From: Embleya scabrispora DSM 41855
GTDB lineage: Bacteria > Actinomycetota > Actinomycetes > Streptomycetales > Streptomycetaceae
Length of the DNA: 64,000 nt
NCBI RefSeq assembly: GCF_000372745.1
Contig: NZ_KB889708.1
Location: 225,234-289,233 of the forward strand
Direction of reading: 5' to 3'
The notes below the pieces were generated by a model, which did not search any database, was not told the DNA's origin, and was given only the letters and a program-made list of their open reading frames with translations. Within the stretch, counting starts at the first letter, position 1. Every line of letters starts with the position of its first letter. Both the position numbers and the translations under genes were made by a program. This document shows positions 1-6,954 of this stretch, in pieces.

Positions 1-11
1 GTGAACGACAT
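1..11 (-). CDS. Start of a downstream transporter gene, probably the second permease (partial)
   Basis: An ATG lies two bases beyond the stop of the upstream permease, preceded by a GGGAGAG purine stretch. Only four codons are inside the window, so identity rests on context: peptide-type ABC operons normally place a DppC-like permease directly after the DppB-like one. Confidence 0.4.
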
Positions 12-13
12 GG

Positions 14-1000
14 TCAGCTCTCCCGGATCGTGGAGTTCGGGTCGGCGATGGCGAGGACGATGTCGACCGTGAAGTTGATCAGCAGCGCGAGGGTGCCGTA
101 GACGAGGACGACCCCCTGCACCAGCGGATAGTCCTTCTGGATGATGGCCTGGACCATCGTCATGCCCAGGCCCGGCCACGCGAAGACGTTCTCCACCAGG
201 ACGGTCCCGGTCAGCAGCCCGGCGAGCATCAGTCCGCCGAGGGTGAGCGAGGACGTCAGCAGGTTCGGCAGCGCGTGCCGCACGTAGAGGATCCGCGTGG
301 GCAGCCGCTTGGCGCGGGCGGTGCGCATGTAGTCCTCGTCGAGCACCCGCAGCGTCTCGACCCGCACGATCCGCGACAGCGCGGCCACCGGGCCGATGGC
401 AAGCGCCAGCACCGGCAGCACGTACGATTCGGGCCCGTCCTTCAGCGCCACCGGGAGCCAGCCGAGTTGGGCTCCGAAGATCGCGGCCAATCCCACCGCG
501 AGCAGGAACTCGGGGAGGACGGCCACCACACTGGTGGCACCGACGAATGCCAGTTCGAGGCGTCGGCGGCGGCCGTGGCGGGTGAAAACTCCCGCCGCCA
601 TGCCGAGCGGAACGGCGACGACGATGGTGGTGACGAACGCGATGGCCGCGATCTGCATGGTCGAGGGCAGTCGGTCGGAGATGATCTCGGCGACCGGCAT
701 CCCGGCACCGATCGACTCGCCCAGGTCACCCTGGAGGAGTCCGGCGACGAAACTCCCGAACTGGTCGGGCAGGGACCGGTCCAGGCCGAGCGCGTGCTTG
801 CGTGCCTCGACCAGTTCGGGGGAGGCCGAGACGCCGAGCGCGGCGCGTACCGGGTCGCCCGGTACCAGGTGGATCATCGCGAACGACGCCGTGATCAGCA
901 CGGCGAGCGACACCGTCAGACGGCCGAGGCGCCGGAGTGTGAACGTCACCCACGGGTTGGGCCGGGTATCGGCGAAGCGGCTCGTCGGTGTGGTTGTCAT
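14..1000 (-). CDS. ABC transporter permease, DppB/OppB type
   Basis: Inner-membrane permease of a peptide/nickel-family ABC importer, 328 residues, the usual family length. The N-terminus (WVTFTLRRLGRL) leads into a first membrane helix, followed by the family signature near residues 40-60 (MIHLVPGDPVRAALG). Several more hydrophobic segments follow, with the EAA loop that contacts the ATPase around RTARAKRLPTRILYVRHALPN. The ATG at 1000 overlaps the stop of a degenerate binding-protein tail (ATGA), so translation is probably coupled. The next gene starts two bases after its stop. The substrate (peptide, nickel or sugar oligomer) cannot be read from the sequence. Upstream extension of the frame to 1222 looks non-coding and was not used. 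Confidence 0.9.
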   Translation of the reverse strand: MTTTPTSRFADTRPNPWVTFTLRRLGRLTVSLAVLITASFAMIHLVPGDPVRAALGVSASPELVEARKHALGLDRSLPDQFGSFVAGLLQGDLGESIGAGMPVAEIISDRLPSTMQIAAIAFVTTIVVAVPLGMAAGVFTRHGRRRRLELAFVGATSVVAVLPEFLLAVGLAAIFGAQLGWLPVALKDGPESYVLPVLALAIGPVAALSRIVRVETLRVLDEDYMRTARAKRLPTRILYVRHALPNLLTSSLTLGGLMLAGLLTGTVLVENVFAWPGLGMTMVQAIIQKDYPLVQGVVLVYGTLALLINFTVDIVLAIADPNSTIRES

Positions 1001-1182
1001 CGGGTCTCTCTCGACCGCGTCGACGTGATGTCGCCGCCGTCCCCGCCGAACGTGACGCTCTTGCCGTGGTGAGGCAGTGCGCCGTTCGCGGACGGGATCG
1101 TGCCGACACGCTTCACGAGCACGAACTCGGCGGCGTTCCGGTCGGCGACGTCCCGCGCCGCGACCTGGATGGTCCTTGTCAT
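997..1182 (-). pseudogene. C-terminal remnant of a second substrate-binding protein
   Basis: This 61-codon frame matches the last residues of the intact binding protein at 1813-3420: DRNAAEFVLVKRV here against DWNAAEVALFKRV there, then a shared GKxVTF motif close to the end (HHGKSVTFGGD against MFGKGVTFRLD). It ends in a stop that overlaps the permease ATG. The reading frame upstream of 1182 is not protein-like and hits a stop at 1240. I infer that a second, tandem binding-protein gene was lost by deletion and only its tail survives, still serving as the translational lead-in to the permease. Confidence 0.65.
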
Positions 1183-1812
1183 GGGACTCCTTGCAGGAGG
1201 TGGACCGCCCTCGGTCGGACATGGCGGCCGAGGAGGGGGTCAGGTGTCATCCCCGGTTTCGAGGGGTCGTGCGGAGGCCGAAATCCGGATGTGTGGGCCC
1301 GATCGGCGCCAACGAGGAAGGGGTACGTCTCGTGGCGACCGTGCTTGTCGTGGACACGTCACCGCCGTTGGGCGGCACTTTGTGTCTCGACCACCCGAGG
1401 CCCGATGGTCGGCCTGGTGGTCGTCGCGTCGCCGGGTCGGCGTCTCGAAGAGTGCGGGTGCCGACGGGGCCGTGCTCCGGGTCGGTGTGAGCGGTGCGGG
1501 AAGGTTGCCACCGGACGACCGGACGCCGAGGACCCGGCGAAGTCGGCGATCCGTGGCCCTGAACCAGGACGATCCGTGGGGGCTGTGCCGGGCATCGATC
1601 CTCGCGGCGGTGTTCCGCCGAGGTGCGGGTACCTCGCCCGGGGCCGGCGTCGGCAGTGCCCCGAACGCACCATTGTCACGGCGAGTTGCCACGCCGTGGC
1701 TTGACGGGTTCTGCACCCGAAAAGACAGGCGGTTCCCGATCCCGGTGCGGTCTCCCCGTGCGGGGAACGCGGCGGCACGCGCGAGTGCTTGCCGTTCGAC
1801 CGGGGCGGATCG
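1183..1812. other. Intergenic stretch, no gene seen
   Basis: About 630 bases between the intact binding-protein gene and the remnant of the second one. Frames on both strands are arginine/proline-rich composition artefacts. This is where the body of the lost second binding-protein gene would have been. A short hairpin CCCCG-TG-CGGGG at 1754-1765 lies just downstream of the intact binding-protein stop and could help end transcription, but it is small. Confidence 0.5.
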
Positions 1813-3420
1813 TCAGTTCTTCCGCAGCGCGGTGGGGACGATGGCCCCTCGGTCGAGGCGGAAGGTGACGCCCTTGCCGAACATCGTTACCGGGGTGTCC
1901 ACGAAGGGCACGACGTCGACGCGCTTGAAGAGGGCGACCTCGGCGGCGTTCCAGTCGGCGCAGCCGGCCGCGTCCGACTTGACTCGCGCGGCGGCGACCA
2001 GGCGCTGGTGGTCGGGATTGTCCGTCCCGCCGAAGTTCATGCCCTGTGGCGGTCGGGGGCCGCTGAAGAACGGCACCAGTTGGTCGGGCAGGGCCGCGTT
2101 GAACGGCGGCCAGGAGACGTCCCAGGCGTCGCCTCCCACGACCGAGGCGAGCGTGGTGCCGGTGAAGGTGGACGTGGTGACCTTTATGCCGAGCGCCTTC
2201 CACTGCTGCACTGTCAACTCCGCGGCGGCGAGGATCTGTTCACCGCCGCTCAGGTAGGTGAACCTGATCTCCAGCGTCCTGCCGTCCTTGGTCCAACCGT
2301 CGCCGGATTTCGTCCAGCCCGCTGCGGTCAACTCGGCTGCGGCTTGCGCGCGATCGTGTGCCGGCAGGTTGCCGGTGATGTTGTCGGCAGGGCACATCTT
2401 GGGTTCGGCGAGCCCGAGTCCCTTGGATGGCACGCCCTTTCCGCCGGTGGCGACGGTGCCTATCTGACCGAGGTCGAGGGCGTGGATCAGGGCCCGCCGG
2501 ACGTGCTCGTCAGCCGTCGGGTGCCCCGGGGTCTCGGCGAAGAGGAGTTGCCCGAGCAGCAGGTTCACGCTTTGCTGCTTCAGGCCGGCACTCTCCAGGC
2601 GTTGTCGGTCGGGGCCCAGGACCTGTGCGATGTTGAGCTGACCGGACAGGAGCAGGTTCGCTGCGGTCGTCTCGCTGGGGACGACCTTGAAGATGACTTT
2701 CTCGGGGGACTGGTCGTTGCCGGCGCCGGCCGGGCCCCATGTGTAGCCCTTGCGCTTGACGTACGTGTAGTGGTCGCCCGGCACGACGTCGGAGAGGATG
2801 TACGGGCCGGTGCCGTCCGAGGCGCGAGCGAGCGTGTCCGGCGCCTTCAATCCTTTGGGGCACGCAATGGCGACCATCGCGGACATCCGCAGCAACATCG
2901 GCGCGGGGTCCCGCGTGGTCACGGTCACTGTACGGGTGGCGTCGTCGGCGGTCGCGGTGGTCGTCCGGGGCACGGACAGACCCAGCAACGGCGATTGGTT
3001 CTTCGGGTCGGCTATGTAGTTGAACTGGTTCGCGACATCGGAGACCCCAAGTGGCGTACCGTCGCCGCACGTTACACCCTCGCGCAAGCTGAACTCGACC
3101 TTGTCGACGCCGTGGACCGTCCAGGATTTCGCCAGTCCGGGGACCACCTGCCCGTCGGCCGCGATGCTCACGAGGGAGTCGTACGCGAACGCGTTCATCA
3201 CGCCGGCGGCCGAGTTGGCGGCGGCGAACGGGTTGAGGGTGCCGGGGTCGGATCCCAAGCCGATGGTCACGGTGCCGGCGGCACCACCGGGGCCGCCGCC
3301 CCCGCCGCTGCCACCGCACGCCGCGGCGGTCAGACAGGCCGTGGTGGTCAGCGCCACAATCCTGGATGCTGTTCTCATTCTGGACATCAAGTGCACAGGC
3401 GTCATTACGGACTTGGCCAT
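1813..3420 (-). CDS. ABC transporter substrate-binding lipoprotein, SBP family 5
   Basis: Extracellular lipoprotein of 535 residues that captures the substrate for the permease downstream. A signal peptide (RIVALTTTACLTAAAC) ends in a lipobox cysteine followed by a Gly/Ser linker. The body has family-5 features: GLGSDPGTLNPFAAANS at the mature N-terminus, FSLREGVTCGDGTPL, and VRRALIHALDLGQI. The ATG at 3420 is chosen because AGGAGG lies nine bases upstream; later in-frame ATGs at 3405, 3387 and 3378 have weaker sites. It is the first gene of the transporter operon. A second copy of its C-terminus survives at 997-1182. Confidence 0.92.
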   Translation of the reverse strand: MAKSVMTPVHLMSRMRTASRIVALTTTACLTAAACGGSGGGGGPGGAAGTVTIGLGSDPGTLNPFAAANSAAGVMNAFAYDSLVSIAADGQVVPGLAKSWTVHGVDKVEFSLREGVTCGDGTPLGVSDVANQFNYIADPKNQSPLLGLSVPRTTTATADDATRTVTVTTRDPAPMLLRMSAMVAIACPKGLKAPDTLARASDGTGPYILSDVVPGDHYTYVKRKGYTWGPAGAGNDQSPEKVIFKVVPSETTAANLLLSGQLNIAQVLGPDRQRLESAGLKQQSVNLLLGQLLFAETPGHPTADEHVRRALIHALDLGQIGTVATGGKGVPSKGLGLAEPKMCPADNITGNLPAHDRAQAAAELTAAGWTKSGDGWTKDGRTLEIRFTYLSGGEQILAAAELTVQQWKALGIKVTTSTFTGTTLASVVGGDAWDVSWPPFNAALPDQLVPFFSGPRPPQGMNFGGTDNPDHQRLVAAARVKSDAAGCADWNAAEVALFKRVDVVPFVDTPVTMFGKGVTFRLDRGAIVPTALRKN

Positions 3421-3569
3421 CCTGGGGAACCTCCTGAGCGGCCGACGGCAGAACATCGTCGGCGGGGGGATGGCTGACTTTAGACACCCGAGAGGCAGGT
3501 CGTGAATCGTCTGTTCGGACGAAACTGGCGCACTAATGTTGTGCGGGAGGACAAGGGGTCTGCTCCGGG

Positions 3570-4121
3570 CTATGCGTCCGGCGCCTGCGAGGGCAGTGCT
3601 TCTCCGGGGAACAGGGTCAGGCTGAACATGTGTCGCACCCGTTCCGGCGAGGGCTCGTTGCCCGCCCGGGCCATGATCACGGCGCGCAAATCCTCGATCA
3701 TTCCCGCGAGTTCGTCCCGGCTGAGCCAGAGCGCGTGCTGGCGGAAACCCACCAGGTCGTGGATGGGGTCGGCACCCTCGCGATCGAGGTAGGCGTTGAA
3801 CTCGGCCTGCAAGGTCGCCGCAGCCACCGCGAATGTCCGGCGGTAGTCCTCGGCCGACATCGAGGCGGCCGTATCGGCGTCGATCACCGTTTTGCCGCGG
3901 CACAACACGTACCGGCGTTCGATGGCCCCGCGGACCCGCTCCTCGCTCTCGACCGCGAGGACTTCGCCGCCGACCAGATGGCCGACGTGCCGGTAGACGG
4001 TGGCCTGCGACACGTCCGACAGCAGGGCGCACAACTCCGAGGTGGTGCGCGCCCGTCCGTCGTACATGGCATGGACGATGCGCATTCGTACGGGGTGCAG
4101 AAACAGGTCGACCGTATCCAT
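3570..4121 (-). CDS. Winged-helix transcriptional regulator (ArsR-like DNA-binding domain)
   Basis: Protein of 183 residues. The N-terminal 75 residues form a winged helix-turn-helix: HPVRMRIVHAMYDG, then TTSELCALLSDVSQATVYRHVGHL as recognition region, then a wing (VESEERVRGAIERRYVL). The remaining 100 residues are an alpha-helical effector domain found behind ArsR-like helix-turn-helix domains in actinomycetes. It is divergent from the hydrolase at 4183, with a palindrome at 4151-4164 between them, so it likely regulates itself and that gene. No clear ribosome-binding site precedes the ATG at 4121; an earlier start at 4184 would run through the palindrome and is less likely. Confidence 0.85.
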   Translation of the reverse strand: MDTVDLFLHPVRMRIVHAMYDGRARTTSELCALLSDVSQATVYRHVGHLVGGEVLAVESEERVRGAIERRYVLCRGKTVIDADTAASMSAEDYRRTFAVAAATLQAEFNAYLDREGADPIHDLVGFRQHALWLSRDELAGMIEDLRAVIMARAGNEPSPERVRHMFSLTLFPGEALPSQAPDA

Positions 4122-4150
4122 GGACAGGACAATGCCATCGCCGCTACCTT

Positions 4151-4164
4151 TCTCAAAAATGAGA
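4151..4164. promoter_or_regulatory. Inverted repeat operator between regulator and hydrolase
   Basis: TCTCA-AAAA-TGAGA is a perfect inverted repeat with 5-base arms. It sits in an AT-rich patch 30 bases upstream of the regulator start and 19 bases upstream of the hydrolase start, the expected place for the regulator at 3570-4121 to bind. Confidence 0.5.
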
Positions 4165-4182
4165 GTAGTTAGGACGCAGACC

Positions 4183-5124
4183 ATGCCGAACCCATCGCCC
4201 GCAATCGGCCCCGACGCCGTGCTCCCCCCTCCCCCGCTGGGGCGCCGGCACGCCGTCGGCGGCCGACGGCTGATGCTGCATCGCTCCGGCTCCGGCGGCC
4301 CGGCCGTGGTGTTCCTCCCAGGAGGTGGGATGGTCGGTCTGGACTACCTCAACATTCACGACCGGACGGCCGAGCTGACCACCAGCGTGCTCTACGACCG
4401 CGCAGGCACCGGTTGGAGCGACCGGGCCGAACTGCCGCGCTCCGCCGGCGAGGTCGCGGACGAACTGCACGGCCTGCTGCGTTCCGCGGACATACCCGCC
4501 CCCTACATATTGGTGGGCCATTCCCTGGGCGGGTCCTATGCGCGCATGTTCGCGCAACGCTTCCCCGCTCAGGTGGCGGGCCTGCTCCTGCTGGATCCCT
4601 CCCACGAGGACTTCCTCGCCCGCGTGCCCGAGGAGGTGCGACAACACACGGAGCAAATGCGGCAGCAGCTGGAGCAGTTGCGGATCGAGGGATTGCCGGA
4701 CCCGACACCGGAGCAACTGCGACAGGTTCTCGATCAGCTCGCACCGATCTCGGGGGGATGGCCGGAGTCGGTTCGCCGACCACTCGTCGACTACCACCTC
4801 GACGCGTGGCGGACCAGCCTCGACGAGGCATGGAACCTCGACAGCGAGATCGCCGACGAACTGCGGAGCGGTCCGGGCCTGCCGGATGTGCCGTTGATCG
4901 TGCTCACCGCTCTGGCGGAAGAGGAGGCCGAGGCCCGGATGTGGCCCGCCGAGACACGGCAGAAATGCAGCGACGCCAAGGCCGCGCTGCACGCCGAACT
5001 GGCCCGCTCGGTACGAAACGGTGAGCACCGAACCCTCGCCGACGCCGGACACGTCTGGCTCCACGAGCAACGCGCGGACGCCGTGCTCCGAGCCATCGAC
5101 GATCTGCTCCGCACGGCGCGATGA
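4183..5124 (+). CDS. Alpha/beta hydrolase
   Basis: Cytoplasmic hydrolase of 313 residues. The oxyanion-hole region VVFLPGGGMVG is at about residues 37-47, the nucleophile elbow GHSLGG at about 110-115, and the C-terminal ADAGHVWLHEQ supplies the catalytic histidine. The acid is probably in the LIVLTALAEEE loop region. The Gln/Glu-rich segment at about 150-190 forms the lid. The family includes prolyl-iminopeptidase-like and lactone-cleaving enzymes; the substrate is unknown. The ATG at 4183 (AGGAC upstream) is preferred over the one at 4159, which lies inside the operator palindrome. Confidence 0.85.
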   Translation: MPNPSPAIGPDAVLPPPPLGRRHAVGGRRLMLHRSGSGGPAVVFLPGGGMVGLDYLNIHDRTAELTTSVLYDRAGTGWSDRAELPRSAGEVADELHGLLRSADIPAPYILVGHSLGGSYARMFAQRFPAQVAGLLLLDPSHEDFLARVPEEVRQHTEQMRQQLEQLRIEGLPDPTPEQLRQVLDQLAPISGGWPESVRRPLVDYHLDAWRTSLDEAWNLDSEIADELRSGPGLPDVPLIVLTALAEEEAEARMWPAETRQKCSDAKAALHAELARSVRNGEHRTLADAGHVWLHEQRADAVLRAIDDLLRTAR

Positions 5125-5629
5125 CACCCCCACCGGCCGACCGCCCCGGGGCACACCGGGGATCGACGCCCGCCCCACGCGTGCCGGCCGACGACGGCGA
5201 ACAAGGCCGGCGCGGGCCCGGCCCCGTTGCGGCAGCGCTGATGGAGGCTCCGCACCACGGCCGCCCGGCGCACCGCAACCCACGGGGCCGCCGGATCGTC
5301 CGACCCACCCATGGGCGGATGCCATGCCGCCGAAGCCTCGGCGCCAGTTGTCCGACGCCGATCCGGACCAGCTCGCACCGGCCGGCCCGTGGCACTGTGT
5401 CGACGCGTGTCCCCTATATACAGCCACCGCGCCCCGGGACTCGTCCCGCTCGACGCGGCCGACTGACAGCCACACCCGGCACCCCTGGGCGGCCCAACCC
5501 TCCGAACGGCTCGATCGACCCGGCCAAAAAGGTGGAGCGCCGACCGAGCCTCACGCCCGGCCCGGATCGAAGCGCGTTGTCGACGCGCGATCGCCTCGGC
5601 AGCTACTCGGGCACGATGCCGCTCCGCCG
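5125..5629. other. Intergenic stretch, no gene seen
   Basis: Reading frames are open on both strands, but only because of the base composition. No start with a ribosome-binding site and no recognisable motif was found. It may be partly former coding sequence of the amidohydrolase remnant that follows. Confidence 0.45.
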
Positions 5630-5795
5630 GTCGCATGCCGCCGAGGGGGTCGGAGCCGTAGACGAGGGTGACGCCGCTGCGGTGGGCGCGTTCCGAGGCG
5701 GCGAGCCCCGAGTCCAGGACCTCGTCCGCCGTGCGGCGGCTGTCCTCGGGCAGCCCGAACTCGTTTGCGGTATCGGCAACGTTCGTTGCCCTCCT
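5630..5795 (-). pseudogene. Internal fragment of an amidohydrolase (imidazolonepropionase-like)
   Basis: A single minus-strand frame encodes NEFGLPEDSRRTADEVLD followed by SGLAASERAHRSGVTLVYGSD and PLGGMRP. This resembles the late part of metal-dependent amidohydrolases, where a helix is followed by the strand AHRAGVxxxYGTDLLG carrying the last metal-binding Asp. Neither the N-terminal HxH motif nor a C-terminal domain is present nearby, so this is a truncated relic. The flanks lie directly against the XRE regulator on one side. Confidence 0.5.
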
Positions 5796-5813
5796 CGGCG
5801 ATGGTTGGATTGA

Positions 5814-6407
5814 ATGCGACGCATGGACGAGCCCTCCCCTATCGCCATCACGCTGGCACAGGTCGGCCCGCGACTTCGCCGCATCCGTACCGAGCGTGGC
5901 CTGACCCTGTCCGCACTGGCCGAGGCAACGGGGATCTCCATCAGCACCCTGTCCAGGTTGGAATCCGGCCGACGCCGCGCGAGCCTGGAAATGTTGTTGC
6001 CGATCGCGCAGGCCCACAGGTTGCCGCTGGACGAACTCCTCGGAACCCTTGAGTCGGGCAAGTCCCGGATGCACACCAGACCTCGTGTACGCCACGGCAG
6101 AGTCCATTTTTCACTGACCAACCGCCCGAGCCCCCTGCAGGCGTGGAAGTTGGTCATCCCGGCCGCACAGAACCGGCCCGAGCCGTGCACGCATGAGGGG
6201 CACGTGTGGCTGTACGTCCTGTCCGGACGGGTACGGGTCGTCTTGGGCGACCGCGAGCTGGTTCTGGAGCCGGGCGAGGCCGTCGAGTTCGACACCGGCG
6301 TGCCTCACTGGTTCGGTCCCCTCGGTGGCTCGGCCGTGGAGGTCCTCGGCCTATTGGGCGGCCGGGGCGAGCGCGTACACGTCCGCACCGGATTGCGGTC
6401 CCGTTGA
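5814..6407 (+). CDS. XRE-cupin transcriptional regulator
   Basis: Protein of 197 residues. An N-terminal helix-turn-helix of the XRE/HTH_3 type (RLRRIRTERGLTLSALAE, then ATGISISTLSRLESGRRR) at about 19-60 is joined to a C-terminal cupin_2 domain at about 110-185 (CTHEGHVWLYVLSGRVRVVL, then LEPGEAVEFDTGVPHWF). Such proteins sense a small ligand or metal in the cupin barrel. Starts at 5814 and 5823 are both possible; neither has a strong ribosome-binding site. Neighbours give no clear target. Confidence 0.92.
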   Translation: MRRMDEPSPIAITLAQVGPRLRRIRTERGLTLSALAEATGISISTLSRLESGRRRASLEMLLPIAQAHRLPLDELLGTLESGKSRMHTRPRVRHGRVHFSLTNRPSPLQAWKLVIPAAQNRPEPCTHEGHVWLYVLSGRVRVVLGDRELVLEPGEAVEFDTGVPHWFGPLGGSAVEVLGLLGGRGERVHVRTGLRSR

Positions 6408-6954
6408 ACACCGTGCTCGCCGGACGAGCACGTCGCCCGCTCGGCCCGGCTCGAAGCTCGGACCCCTCGGCGCCACCAGTGTCGGAAGCTGTTTCCCCAG
6501 CGCAACCACGCGGCCTGATCAAACCCCGGGCGGGCGAAACCTGTCCCCGACGCCGAACCGCTTGTCCGCGATCGAGAAGAGGTCAGTGGTTGCGGTGCGG
6601 CCACCAGTGTTCAGGGAGGGCACGGGGTTGATGGGACGGTGGAGGAGTTGGGGCAGGACTGGCGTCTTCGGTGGCGCGGTCGCCCTACCCAAGGTGGTTG
6701 CCGTGCGGCCGGCTCGCATTGAGGGGCGGAGCATTCTTCGGACGCGTTGATGGTGGCCTTCCCGCCGGCAGGGCGTGCTGCATCGCGCCCGGGTGGGTGC
6801 CCAGCACACCGATGCTGCCCGCCGACGACGGGTCTGCGGTGGCCCCGCCAGGGCGACGGGCGCGCACCTCGGCACCCTCGCGGTCGGTACGGCGTCAAGC
6901 CAATCGTTCACACGGAGCCCCTGCTCCATCCCACTCCCGCCGTGAGGTACATCC
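6408..6954. other. Intergenic stretch, no gene seen
   Basis: About 550 bases upstream of the M28 peptidase. No frame has motifs, and open frames on both strands are Arg/Pro/Ala-rich artefacts. GTGAGG at 6941-6946 is the ribosome-binding site of the next gene. Confidence 0.45.

Noticed and set aside
1001..1222. N-terminal extension of the permease frame
   Set aside because: Arg/His-rich, unlike any permease N-terminus; the family start and the ATGA overlap support 1000.
3421..4032. Upstream extension of the binding-protein frame by about 200 residues
   Set aside because: It overlaps the regulator gene on the same strand in another frame and lacks any signal peptide; the lipoprotein signal starts near 3420.
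1..4121. Nickel importer feeding the Lar system
   Set aside because: The transporter family includes nickel importers, but nothing in the binding protein shows metal binding and the loci are 10 kb apart with unrelated genes between.
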